A DNA stretch of 64,000 nucleotides from JBNRMW01 sp050309795 (GTDB taxonomy: Bacteria; Bacillota_I; Bacilli_A; Erysipelotrichales; Erysipelotrichaceae). The notes beneath the pieces were generated by a model. It was not told the DNA's origin. It made no database searches and was given only the letters and a program-made list of their open reading frames with translations. The stretch is from NCBI GenBank assembly GCA_050309795.1, contig JBNRMW010000012.1:1-64000 (forward strand), written 5' to 3'. A program made the translations under genes and the position numbers. Positions 47,328 through 56,062 of this stretch are shown here, piece by piece (the stretch's first letter is position 1; every line of letters begins with the position of its first letter).

Positions 47328-48716
47328 ATGATTACAGTTAAAGAAACCAGCAGCGAAGACTTACCCTTATTAGCTAGCCTTTGGAATGATGGCAATGTAA
47401 TGAAATGGGTGGGTTTTCCTGAGGGACTAAGTATGAATGTAGAAAAAATGGTTAGCTGGTACAACCGGCTTCAAGCAAATCCTCACGAACAACATTACAG
47501 CATCTACGATGGTGAACACCAGTTTTGTGGTGAAACCTTTGCTCGTCAAATCGACCAAACCTTTGAAGTAGATATCAAGCTCTTTGCCAATCAACAAGGA
47601 AAATCAATCGCTGCTTACGGGTTGTCGTTTATGATGGCGAAGGTGTTTATGCAAAAAATTGATGCGCTGATTGTTGTCGACCCCCATCCCGAGAATATAC
47701 GGGCTTTAAACCTCTACCAACGTTTAGGATTCCAAAAAACCGAACGTTACGAGGTAGAAGGCCACTATATTTATGAATGTACCTATCAAAACTTCAAACC
47801 ACATCCCGATTTTTTAGAACAGGAAGTGCGCTTAAGTCCCTATACCCACGACGATGAACGTTTAGTTTGGGAATTGAGCGAAGCACGAAACGACTATGCC
47901 TGGCAAGCTTGGGATGGACCATATTTCGAAAAAAGCGAACCTTTAAGCTATGAACAATATCTATTAAGTAAGCACCGCCAACGCTATCTAGAACAACCAC
48001 AAAACGTTCAATTTATTCGTTTTATGGGAAAAACTATCGGCCTTGTCAATTCCTATTGGGAAGACAAAAAGACCCGTTGGCTAGAGATTGGTATTATCTT
48101 ATTTGAAGAAGTTCATTGGTCGAAGGGCTACGGTCGCTATGCTCTTAAGAAGTGGGTTGACCATCTCTTTGAAATCCATCCAACGATTCAACGAGTTGGT
48201 TTAACGACTTGGTCCGGCAATCACCGCATGATGAAAGTCGCCAGTTGGTTGGGCATGAAATTGGAAGCAAGAAGACGAAAGACCCGCTATCACTTAGACA
48301 GCTATTATGATTCCATGGGCTATGGCATCACTCGACACGAACACGACCTACAAAAACAATACCCCGTTGAAAAACTAAAACGAAACGATCTCAAACCCTA
48401 TCTTAAAAACTGGAACAAAAAATCCGAAAACATAGAGTATCTCGGCATCCGTCAAGAACAAGAACTCCTAGGGTATTTGGGCTATCATCAAAAAAATAAA
48501 AATACACTAGAAATTGTTACCCTTCACGGCATGGGTCAACAAAAACTGGCATGTGCACAAGCCTTAATTCTTGAAGTTAAAAAAATTGGTCGCCAACAAG
48601 AACAACAGTTCATTGAAGTGAAAATAAATCCACGTCAATTATCCATATATGAAACACTCGGCTTCTATGTGGTCGACGATGTCGATGATGTGTATATCCT
48701 CATTCAAGTCTTATGA
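47328..48716 (+). CDS. Protein of three tandem GNAT-like acetyltransferase domains
   Basis: A 462-residue protein. Domain 1 (about 1-155) ends with a typical beta6-alpha4 part NIRALNLYQRLGFQKTERYE. Domain 2 (about 165-335) has WLEIGIILFEEVHWSKGYGR, the acetyl-CoA loop, and NHRMMKVASWLGMKLEARRR. Domain 3 (about 350-462) is a shorter GNAT fold with LSIYETLGFYVVDD and lacks a clear acetyl-CoA motif. In domain 1 the acetyl-CoA loop is also weak (NQQGKSIAAYGLS). Domain 2 looks the most canonical. The substrates are unknown. The start ATG 47328 has only a weak ribosome site (ACGGAAA), which may mean coupling to the tiny frame upstream. Confidence 0.8.
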   Translation: MITVKETSSEDLPLLASLWNDGNVMKWVGFPEGLSMNVEKMVSWYNRLQANPHEQHYSIYDGEHQFCGETFARQIDQTFEVDIKLFANQQGKSIAAYGLSFMMAKVFMQKIDALIVVDPHPENIRALNLYQRLGFQKTERYEVEGHYIYECTYQNFKPHPDFLEQEVRLSPYTHDDERLVWELSEARNDYAWQAWDGPYFEKSEPLSYEQYLLSKHRQRYLEQPQNVQFIRFMGKTIGLVNSYWEDKKTRWLEIGIILFEEVHWSKGYGRYALKKWVDHLFEIHPTIQRVGLTTWSGNHRMMKVASWLGMKLEARRRKTRYHLDSYYDSMGYGITRHEHDLQKQYPVEKLKRNDLKPYLKNWNKKSENIEYLGIRQEQELLGYLGYHQKNKNTLEIVTLHGMGQQKLACAQALILEVKKIGRQQEQQFIEVKINPRQLSIYETLGFYVVDDVDDVYILIQVL

Positions 48717-48743
48717 AAAGAAACCCTGGCGGGTTTCTTTTTA
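48717..48743. terminator. Terminator between the triple-GNAT gene and alr
   Basis: AAGAAACCC (48719-48727 region), loop TGGC, GGGTTTCTT, then TTT; A-rich on the left side, so it can act for both convergent genes. Confidence 0.85.
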
Positions 48744-49847
48744 GACTAAAATACGTGGAATACGACCGGAGAATTGGGTCATCACTTCATTTGGAATGCT
48801 ACCAAGCAATTCGGCCATTTCTTCTAGAGTAAACGGTTCACCAATCAAAAGCACCTCATCCCCGACTTTGGGCGAAGATAGGGCCTGAACATCGACCATC
48901 AGCAAATCCATACAAATCCGGCCGAGAATTGGACAAGGTGTATTTTCGATTATTGGTTTATAGCCTAAGGTTGCTAGGCGACGCCGTAAACCATCACCAT
49001 AACCAATGGAAATTGTCGCCACCGTTGTTGCTTGCTGCAACTGGTTCTCATAGCCATAGCCAATTTGTTGTTTGGCAGATAGTTGTTTAATCATCGCAAT
49101 GCGGGCCTTTAAGCTAAAGGCGGTTTTAAATCCAGCAAACGTTTTAGTCCCAGCAAAATATAATCCTGGACGACAATAGTCAAACTGAAATTCTTGACCA
49201 TAACGTAGGATTCCTGCGCTATTAAACACATGAGTATGTCCAGCATCGAGTTGTTGATTTTCTAAAAAATCTAAAAACTGTTGAAACCGTTCCAATTGTA
49301 AGCGACACATTCGATCGCCATGTTGATCAAACTGATCGGCAGCTAAAAGATGGGTAAAGGTACCTAAAACCTGCAAATAAGGATGGGTATAATAAGTGGT
49401 TATTTCTTGTTGATCTTGTAAGGGTAATCCTAAGCGGTTCATGCCAGTATTAATTTTAATATGAACCTTGAGCTTTATTTTATGCAGTTCTGTGAAGCTC
49501 TTGAGTTGATCGCCAAGTTCTGGTGTCAAAATGCTTTGAATTAGATCGTAATGATACAACTCTAAAAAACGGTCCGCTGATGTTGGACCCAAAATAAGGA
49601 TGGGTTTAGAAATCCCCACAAAACGAAGTTCTAACGCTTCGTCAATGGTCGCCACCGCAAAATGATCGACCCCTAAGGTTTGAAGCAAAATAACTGCATC
49701 AATCCCTAAGCCATAAAAACGATCTTTCACCACCGCCATAATCTTTGAGCCACTAGCGGCTTGTTCTAATTGTTTTAAGTTGTGTTCTAAATGACGCGCG
49801 TTTATTTCAATCCAGGCACGGTCGGTTTGATGTTTCAAATCGTTCAT
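48741..49847 (-). CDS. alr: Alanine racemase
   Basis: A 368-residue PLP enzyme making D-alanine for peptidoglycan. The PLP lysine is Lys41 in MAVVKDRFYGLG, where most homologues read VVKANAYGHG, so the loop after the Lys is unusual. The second catalytic residue Tyr264 lies in QIGYGYENQ, and GRICMDLLMVDV at about 309-320 is the usual substrate-end motif. It overlaps the MurF-Ddl fusion gene by four bases and follows it, so D-Ala supply and ligation are in one unit. If the ligase uses D-serine, this enzyme might also racemise serine; that is speculation. Confidence 0.93.
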   Translation of the reverse strand: MNDLKHQTDRAWIEINARHLEHNLKQLEQAASGSKIMAVVKDRFYGLGIDAVILLQTLGVDHFAVATIDEALELRFVGISKPILILGPTSADRFLELYHYDLIQSILTPELGDQLKSFTELHKIKLKVHIKINTGMNRLGLPLQDQQEITTYYTHPYLQVLGTFTHLLAADQFDQHGDRMCRLQLERFQQFLDFLENQQLDAGHTHVFNSAGILRYGQEFQFDYCRPGLYFAGTKTFAGFKTAFSLKARIAMIKQLSAKQQIGYGYENQLQQATTVATISIGYGDGLRRRLATLGYKPIIENTPCPILGRICMDLLMVDVQALSSPKVGDEVLLIGEPFTLEEMAELLGSIPNEVMTQFSGRIPRILV

Positions 49848-52246
49848 CGCGCTAATCCATTCTCAATTAAAGTCGTAATAATCTCTGGATAAGAAATCCC
49901 CACTGCCGCCATCATCGATGGAAAACGGGAATGGGAAGTGAATCCAGGAATCGTATTGATTTCATTAAAATAAATAAAACCATCATTACCTAAGAAGAAA
50001 TCCACACGAGCAAAATCTTGGCAGCCAAGCAATCTAAAAATCAATTTCGAAATTTCTTGGACCCGTTGACTTTGGGCAGGAGTAATCCGTGCTGGACAAT
50101 GAATCTGGGCGTCTTTAAAGGCGTATTTAGCGTCGTAATCAAAGAAAGCGGTATGAAGTTCGATTTCATCGCATTCGCCGGTAATGAGCTGCCCTTGACG
50201 TTCTAGAACGGCACAACCAAGCTCAAAGCCGTTAATAAACTCCTCAACCACCACTTTGTCATCATAGCGCAACGCTTCCACGAGCGCTTGATTAAAACTC
50301 GTAAAATCTTCAGCAATACTAATACCATAACTCGACCCTTCGCGCGCTGGTTTTAAAATCTGTTTTTCACCTAAGTAATCGACAAGGTCTTCATAGGTTT
50401 GTTCGTCAATTAACTTCGTTAAGGTTCGGTATTTCGCTTTTCGAATCCCTTCGAGATCTAAGAGCCGATGGGTCATATCTTTGTCGTAACAAAGAATGGA
50501 ACTCTCGAGATCACAGCCCGTATATTTGAAATTAGAAGCTTGAAGAAGAGCTGGTAAAATCCCATCTTCCCCATATTTACCATGCATCATATTAAAAAAC
50601 ACATCCACTGTAAAACGGCTAAAGTCGTCAAGATACAACAAACTTTGGGCCTTCCCAGGAACTAAGGCAATTTCCCGTGCGTTAGGGTTGTCTCGCCAGG
50701 TATCGGTTTCTATTTCTTCCAAACTGAAAGGCCCCGTCCACCAGTGACCGTCTTGGTCAACGACCACCAGGGTTAGTTGGTATCGATCGTGAGGAAAATG
50801 TTGCATGACGGAGTACGTACTAGATAAGGAAACCAAGTATTCACTCCCTTTACCCCCACAAATTAAAGCTACTTTTGGTCGGTTATATTGTTGGTTAAAA
50901 TGGTTAATGATGGAGGTAAAGTTCAAGGAATTACTCGCTTTAAATAAAATTGTACTTGGTTGAAATAACCATGGTTCAACCGCGGCTTGAAGCGCTTCTA
51001 AAGTATGGAAATGCTCATGAATAATCTCATTGCCCTCGTGGAAATGAAGAGCCAAAGGACCAAGCGTATATAAGCGATCAATATCATACTCAGCTAACAA
51101 ATGCCCAATTTGACGATGGAGCTCCACCTCATCACCGCCTAAATCAAGCATATCCCCTAAGACGGCGATTTTTTTACCAGGGGCTGGATAGTGAGCCAAG
51201 AGCTTTAGCGATTGACTCAACGCTTCCGGATTGGATTTATACGAATCATCTAAAATGATGGCTTGTTCAATGTTTAAAACTTCTAAGCGGGAAGAAGTTA
51301 AGTGGATCTTGGTTAAATTCATACGGATCTCCTGTAAAGTGAAACCTAAAAGTTGGCTTGTAATCACCGCTCCCGTCGCATTACTCGCTTGATGTTCCCC
51401 CAATAAATTGAGCTCAATCGGCTTGCTGGACAACTGTTCACAGTAAAAAACTAAGCGATCCGCAAACTGAACGATATTGGAAATAATGAAATGAAGATTA
51501 CTCGACGTTCCATAAGTAATCACTCGTTGGTCGAGTTGTTTCTTACTTAACGCTTCTAATAGTAAGGGCTCATCTCCGTTGAGAACTAAAAAACCTTGTG
51601 GATGTAAATGATTGACAATTTCCAGCTTGGCTTCAATAACCTGTTCTAAACTGCCGACATCGCTCACATGAGCATGGCCAATGGAAGTAATCAGCGCAAT
51701 ATCGGGTTGGACCATTTGTCCCAGTAGATCGATTTCACCAAGGGCGCTCATACCCATTTCGATAATCGCAAACCGGTCGGCTGTCGATAAACGTAAAAGG
51801 GTTAAGGGCACACCGATTTCATTGTTCAAATTTCCTTCAGTTTTTAATGTCTTGGCTTGTTTTGATAAAAGCGAATACAAAATATCCTTCGTGGATGTTT
51901 TACCATTGCTGCCGGTAATCCCGACAACTTTAAGATCGAGCGACTCCCGGTAATTTTTTGCTAACGTTTGAAGGGCAGTGGTGGTATCGTCGACCAAAAT
52001 TAAAGGTTTCTGATACATGCTGTAATCATGGTCTTTTTGAAAAAGAGCGACACGAGCCCCTTGCTTAAAGGCGTGTTCGACAAAATCATGGCCATCAAAG
52101 TTGGGCCCAACAATGGGCACAAAGATTTCTTCCTGCTGATGGGTTCTCGTGTTGATATAGACGCCCTGTACCTCGGGATTGACCATCACATTGATGAGGG
52201 TCCCTTCACATAAGTGGGCAAGTTTCTGTAAATTGACTTGAATCAT
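49844..52246 (-). CDS. murF-ddl: MurF-Ddl fusion: D-Ala-D-X ligase and MurF ligase in one chain
   Basis: An 800-residue fusion of two successive enzymes. Residues 1-450 are MurF: ATP loop VVGITGSNGKTSTKD (107-121), EMGMSALGEIDLL, and LDDSYKSNPEAL (332-343). Residues 457-800 are a D-Ala-D-Ala ligase fold: GGKGSEYLVSLSS (464-476), MMHGKYGEDG (553-562), KPAREGSSYGIS, VDFFLGNDGFIYFNEINTIP. The omega loop reads HTAFFDYDAKY (698-708), with Phe at 702 where D-Ala-D-Ala ligases usually have Tyr (FYDYxxKY). The loop with GECDEIEL and the end TSHSRFPSMMAAVGISY look like VanC/VanG D-Ala-D-Ser ligases. A fusion passes the dipeptide straight to MurF. Bases and frame are continuous. Confidence 0.92.
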   Translation of the reverse strand: MIQVNLQKLAHLCEGTLINVMVNPEVQGVYINTRTHQQEEIFVPIVGPNFDGHDFVEHAFKQGARVALFQKDHDYSMYQKPLILVDDTTTALQTLAKNYRESLDLKVVGITGSNGKTSTKDILYSLLSKQAKTLKTEGNLNNEIGVPLTLLRLSTADRFAIIEMGMSALGEIDLLGQMVQPDIALITSIGHAHVSDVGSLEQVIEAKLEIVNHLHPQGFLVLNGDEPLLLEALSKKQLDQRVITYGTSSNLHFIISNIVQFADRLVFYCEQLSSKPIELNLLGEHQASNATGAVITSQLLGFTLQEIRMNLTKIHLTSSRLEVLNIEQAIILDDSYKSNPEALSQSLKLLAHYPAPGKKIAVLGDMLDLGGDEVELHRQIGHLLAEYDIDRLYTLGPLALHFHEGNEIIHEHFHTLEALQAAVEPWLFQPSTILFKASNSLNFTSIINHFNQQYNRPKVALICGGKGSEYLVSLSSTYSVMQHFPHDRYQLTLVVVDQDGHWWTGPFSLEEIETDTWRDNPNAREIALVPGKAQSLLYLDDFSRFTVDVFFNMMHGKYGEDGILPALLQASNFKYTGCDLESSILCYDKDMTHRLLDLEGIRKAKYRTLTKLIDEQTYEDLVDYLGEKQILKPAREGSSYGISIAEDFTSFNQALVEALRYDDKVVVEEFINGFELGCAVLERQGQLITGECDEIELHTAFFDYDAKYAFKDAQIHCPARITPAQSQRVQEISKLIFRLLGCQDFARVDFFLGNDGFIYFNEINTIPGFTSHSRFPSMMAAVGISYPEIITTLIENGLAR

Positions 52247-52387
52247 TTTTCTACCTCTGTCGTTATTATACTCTATTTTATGTGAATTTCATGCCGCAAA
52301 TAACCTCTAACCATCAATCCTATTCAAACCACATGAGTTTTGGAAAATCATCTTCAAAAGTCGGGATTGTATGATAGAATTAATGCG

Positions 52388-53008
52388 ATGAAGACAATCG
52401 TTTATCCCATCTCGCGATATCGTGAAATTGCTCAGCAACTAGCAGCTGCTGAAATCATTGCTCTACCGACCGACACGGTCTTTGGTTTAGCCGCTTTGGC
52501 AAGTAGTCCCAGCGCGGTTGGAAAGCTTTTAGAAGTGAAGCAACGCCCTCAAGACAAAGCTTTTAGTTATCTCGTCGCGAATGTGGAAATGATTGAAGAA
52601 GTCTGTGAACTACGGCCCCGTGATTACTGGTTAATCTCCACGTTTCTGCCCGGTCCTTGGACTTTTATTTTTAATAAAAAATACCCCAACCCCTTAGTGG
52701 ATAACGGCTTAAACAGCTTGGCCATACGAATCTGTGATTTAAAAGAAACCTTAGCAGTCATTGAAGAATTAAAAACGGGAGTTTATCTACCGTCTGCGAA
52801 CATTTCGGGTCAACCCCCATTGGTTACCGTTGAGGAAGTCTATGCGGTCTTTAACGGGAAAATCGCGGGCATTCTTGAAATGGATGCTCAAAACCATGAA
52901 GCCTCGACCATTGTTGACTGTACCCAAGACCAACTCCAATTAATTCGAGCAGGAGTTGGCGATTATCAAAAACTAAAGACGGTGATGAAGGAGAACAAGT
53001 ATGAATGA
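52388..53008 (+). CDS. tsaC: L-threonylcarbamoyladenylate synthase (Sua5/TsaC/YwlC)
   Basis: A 206-residue YrdC-fold enzyme of the t6A tRNA modification pathway. Motifs: IIALPTDTVFGLAALAS at about 23-39, VKQRPQDKAFSYLV at about 50-63, LPGPWTFIF at about 90-98, LAIRICD and LPSANISGQPP at about 136-146. The length is that of the single-domain form. The start ATG 52388 lies close to a TAGAAT -10 box, so the mRNA may have almost no leader; I see no ribosome site. It overlaps glyA by eight bases. Confidence 0.93.
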   Translation: MKTIVYPISRYREIAQQLAAAEIIALPTDTVFGLAALASSPSAVGKLLEVKQRPQDKAFSYLVANVEMIEEVCELRPRDYWLISTFLPGPWTFIFNKKYPNPLVDNGLNSLAIRICDLKETLAVIEELKTGVYLPSANISGQPPLVTVEEVYAVFNGKIAGILEMDAQNHEASTIVDCTQDQLQLIRAGVGDYQKLKTVMKENKYE

Positions 53009-54215
53009 TCAAAAACTCTTTTCCCTAATTGATTTAGAAGACCAGCGACAAGTGGATCATATTGAAGCCATTGCTTCAGAAAACTATGTCAGCCACGAAG
53101 TCCTCCAAGCTCAAGGCAGTATTTTAACCAATAAATATGCTGAAGGGTATCCCAATGCACGGTATTACGGTGGCTGTGAAGTCGTCGATCAAATCGAAGA
53201 CCTCGCTCGTGATCGGTTAAAAGAACTCTTTGGTGCCGAGCACGTGAACGTCCAACCTCATTCCGGTTCTCAAGCCAATATGGCTGTATATTTAGCCGTC
53301 TTGGAGCCCCAAGATGTGGTCTTGGGCATGAACTTATCGGCTGGGGGTCATTTAACTCATGGCCATCCCCTTAATTTTTCGGGGATGTTGTATCAATTTG
53401 AAGCCTATGGTGTCGATCCCGAGACGGAAACGATCGATTATGACGCAGTCTTACAAAAAGCATTAGAAGTTCGGCCAAAAATGATTGTGGCCGGAGCCAG
53501 TGCTTACAGTCGAATCATCGATTTTACGAAGTTTAGAGCCATCGCCGATGAAGTCGGTGCCTACCTCATGGTTGATATGGCCCATATTGCTGGATTAGTT
53601 GCTGCTGGTTTACACCCAAATCCAGTCGAAGTGGCGGACTTTGTAACCTCCACAACCCATAAGACCTTACGGGGTCCACGGGGCGGGATTATTTTGTGCA
53701 AAGAAAAATACGCCAAACAAATTGATCGAGCGGTGTTTCCAGGAACCCAAGGGGGACCATTAATGCACATCATCGCCGCCAAAGCAGTCAGCTTTAAAGA
53801 AGCCGCAGCACCAGAATTTAAAACCTATAGTCAACAAGTGATTCGTAATGCTCAAGCCTTAGCTCAACAGCTTCAAGCCGATGGCTTTCGGATTATCTCG
53901 GGCCAAACCGATAATCACTTAGTCTTGGTCGATGTTTACAATTCGATTGGTATGACGGGTAAAGAAGCGGAAGAACGCTTAGATGAAGTCCATCTAACAG
54001 TTAATAAGAATACCATTCCCTTCGACCAACAGAAACCGTTCGTCACCAGCGGCATCCGCTTAGGCTCGGCAGCCATGACCACCCGTGGCTTCAAAGAAAA
54101 AGATTTTATAAAAATGGCTCAATGGATTAACGAAACCTTGAGAAATTTACGAGATACATCTACAATCAGAGAAGAAATTGTTGAATACTTAAAACAATTT
54201 CCAATACCACATTAA
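53001..54215 (+). CDS. glyA: Serine hydroxymethyltransferase
   Basis: A 404-residue PLP enzyme that interconverts serine and glycine with tetrahydrofolate. Motifs: IASENYVSHEVLQAQGS at about 24-40, EGYPNARYYGGCEVVD, and the PLP-lysine site VTSTTHKTLRGPRGG at about 214-228 (Lys in THKT). The start follows AAGGAG inside the tsaC end. It is the second gene of the conserved tsaC-glyA-upp-atp order. The length is typical. Confidence 0.97.
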   Translation: MNDQKLFSLIDLEDQRQVDHIEAIASENYVSHEVLQAQGSILTNKYAEGYPNARYYGGCEVVDQIEDLARDRLKELFGAEHVNVQPHSGSQANMAVYLAVLEPQDVVLGMNLSAGGHLTHGHPLNFSGMLYQFEAYGVDPETETIDYDAVLQKALEVRPKMIVAGASAYSRIIDFTKFRAIADEVGAYLMVDMAHIAGLVAAGLHPNPVEVADFVTSTTHKTLRGPRGGIILCKEKYAKQIDRAVFPGTQGGPLMHIIAAKAVSFKEAAAPEFKTYSQQVIRNAQALAQQLQADGFRIISGQTDNHLVLVDVYNSIGMTGKEAEERLDEVHLTVNKNTIPFDQQKPFVTSGIRLGSAAMTTRGFKEKDFIKMAQWINETLRNLRDTSTIREEIVEYLKQFPIPH

Positions 54216-54226
54216 GGAGGCATTCA

Positions 54227-54847
54227 ATGTTAACTGTTCTAAATCATCCACTCATCACCCACAAGTTGGGCATTATGCGCGACGTCGAAACGAATACAAA
54301 AGATTTTCGTCAAAACCTCGATGAAATCGCTGCGCTCATGGCGTATGAAATCACCCGCGATTTACCAACAAAAGCGGTCGATATTCAAACCCCAATTGCG
54401 ATTTGTCAAACCGTCGAAATGTCCAAGGAAGTCATTTTAGTCCCAATTTTAAGGGCAGGGCTGGGCATGGTCGATGGGATACGTTCACTAATACCAACGT
54501 CTAAAGTTGCCCATGTTGGGGTATACCGCGACGAAGAAACCTTAAAACCAGTCGAATATTTTGCGAAGTTTCCGCCAAATATCGAAGACGCGGTAGTCAT
54601 GATCCTCGATCCAATGTTAGCCACCGGAGGCAGTGCTGCTGCCGCCATCGAGTTGCTCAAACAACGCGGAGCAAAACAAATTAAACTCGTGTGCTTAGTT
54701 GGGGCTCCTGAAGGTGTCCAGATGATTGAAGAAGAACATCCCGATGTTTCCATCTATCTTGCGGCATTGGACTCTCATTTAAACGAGCGCGGGTATATCG
54801 TGCCGGGTTTAGGCGATGCAGGAGATCGAATTTACGGCACTAAATAA
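54227..54847 (+). CDS. upp: Uracil phosphoribosyltransferase
   Basis: A 206-residue salvage enzyme making UMP from uracil and PRPP. PRPP-binding loop: VVMILDPMLATGGSAAAAIE at about 124-143; uracil-binding end YIVPGLGDAGDRIYGT at about 189-204. An AAGGAGG site precedes the ATG. Its stop overlaps the atpI start (TAATG), so it is cotranscribed with the ATP synthase genes, a common Firmicutes feature. Confidence 0.97.
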   Translation: MLTVLNHPLITHKLGIMRDVETNTKDFRQNLDEIAALMAYEITRDLPTKAVDIQTPIAICQTVEMSKEVILVPILRAGLGMVDGIRSLIPTSKVAHVGVYRDEETLKPVEYFAKFPPNIEDAVVMILDPMLATGGSAAAAIELLKQRGAKQIKLVCLVGAPEGVQMIEEEHPDVSIYLAALDSHLNERGYIVPGLGDAGDRIYGTK

Positions 54848-55209
54848 TGACCACCGAAGAATTTAGAAGCAATCTCAAGGAGTATCTAACGATCACGGTC
54901 ACCTTGACGTTGGTCCTATCGGTCTGGAATTGGCGCTATGGTCTTGGTTGGATGATTGGCAACGGGTTGTTTTATTTAAACCAATTTTTTCGCAATTGGT
55001 TTTATACGACCATTCTTAATAACCGGATAACGAATGCCCTGCTCTTTATTTTATATAGTGTGGCTCAATTGTTGCTGATTTCAATCTCAATCATCGTGTC
55101 TTTAACCACCAATTGGTACAATGTGTTTGCGTTATTATGTGGTTTTTTATTTTATAAGCTTTATTTTATTTACTTTAAAACATTAAAGAAAGTGAGGGAA
55201 AAAGGATGA
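54847..55209 (+). CDS. atpI: ATP synthase subunit I-like protein
   Basis: A 120-residue membrane protein with about four hydrophobic segments, found just before atpB. AtpI helps assembly of the c-ring. The sequence has no strict motifs; the assignment rests on size, topology and position. The start overlaps upp and the end overlaps atpB by four bases. Confidence 0.75.
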   Translation: MTTEEFRSNLKEYLTITVTLTLVLSVWNWRYGLGWMIGNGLFYLNQFFRNWFYTTILNNRITNALLFILYSVAQLLLISISIIVSLTTNWYNVFALLCGFLFYKLYFIYFKTLKKVREKG

Positions 55210-55892
55210 AAATCCAAGCAGAAATATTTTCCATCGTCTTTATTACCTTAGCTTCCATAGGAATTTTTGCTTATGGTGGTTATTGTGTGAAACGGTTGGA
55301 CCTTGTGGAAAAACCAACGGGGTTTGCGAATGTCACGATTCAATTTGTTACAAGCTTACGAAATTTAACAAACTCGGTTATGGGCGAAAAACATGGACCA
55401 AACTACGCACCCTACATCATGGTTTTATTTTTCTATTTGGTCTTCTCGAATTTAGCAGGTCTCATAGGATTAAATAATCCAACAGCGAATTATTCCGTGA
55501 CTTTCGCGCTTGCCTTAATTTCCTGGATTTTGTTCCAGCGGGCAAAAATTAAAACGGGTGGTTGGGGAGCGTTTTTTAAGAGTTTTTTCCAACCGATATT
55601 CTTATTTGCTATTCCTAACTTTTTTGGATTTGTTGCGCCTTTATTTTCCATGTCGTTGCGTTTATTTGGTAATGTGCTCTCTGGAAAATTAATTGGCTCT
55701 TTACTGTATTCGTTCACGGGTTGGTTGTCGTCGCTCGTACCGGTGATTGGCCAAGTAAATTTTCTGGCTCCCATTATTACGCCACCACTTCATTTCTTCT
55801 TCGATGTTTTTTCGGGGTTGTTGCAAGCATTTTTATTTATCTCATTAACCATGGTCTTTACCGCAACAGAATTTCCAGAAGAAGACCAATAA
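55206..55892 (+). CDS. atpB: ATP synthase subunit a
   Basis: A 228-residue F0 subunit with five or six spans. The essential Arg is in FSMSLRLFGNVLSGKLIG at about 148-165. The last helix has HFFFDVFSGLLQAFLFISLT. It builds the ion path together with the c-ring. The ATG is behind AGGGAAAAAGG inside the end of atpI. A 170-base gap with hairpins separates it from atpE. Confidence 0.95.
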   Translation: MKIQAEIFSIVFITLASIGIFAYGGYCVKRLDLVEKPTGFANVTIQFVTSLRNLTNSVMGEKHGPNYAPYIMVLFFYLVFSNLAGLIGLNNPTANYSVTFALALISWILFQRAKIKTGGWGAFFKSFFQPIFLFAIPNFFGFVAPLFSMSLRLFGNVLSGKLIGSLLYSFTGWLSSLVPVIGQVNFLAPIITPPLHFFFDVFSGLLQAFLFISLTMVFTATEFPEEDQ

Positions 55893-55940
55893 GAATCTGA
55901 CAAAACAAAGCCACCACGCGTGTAGATATTAAAAAAACAT

Positions 55941-56020
55941 TCCAACAAAAGATTCGGTTGGACAACGAATGAATGTAGGGCTTGGAAATCTACCGCCCTA
56001 GGAAATGCCAAGCGCATTTC
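55941..56020 (+). promoter_or_regulatory. Structured atpB-atpE intergenic region with three hairpins
   Basis: Three successive stems: TCCAAC (55941-55946) with GTTGGA (55957-55962); TAGGGC (55976-55981) with GCCCTA (55995-56000); GAAATGC (56002-56008) with GCATTTC (56014-56020). None has a T tail. It is followed by an AAGGAG site and atpE. Such a leader could raise stability or translation of the mRNA for subunit c, which is needed in many copies. Confidence 0.6.
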
Positions 56021-56062
56021 AAATATATGATGTAATCAATACGATTAAAAAGGAGATAAAAT

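Noticed and set aside
49844..52246. Two separate genes murF and ddl joined by a sequence error
   Set aside because: No stop, start or ribosome site is found at the junction near residue 450-457, and the linker is short and in frame.
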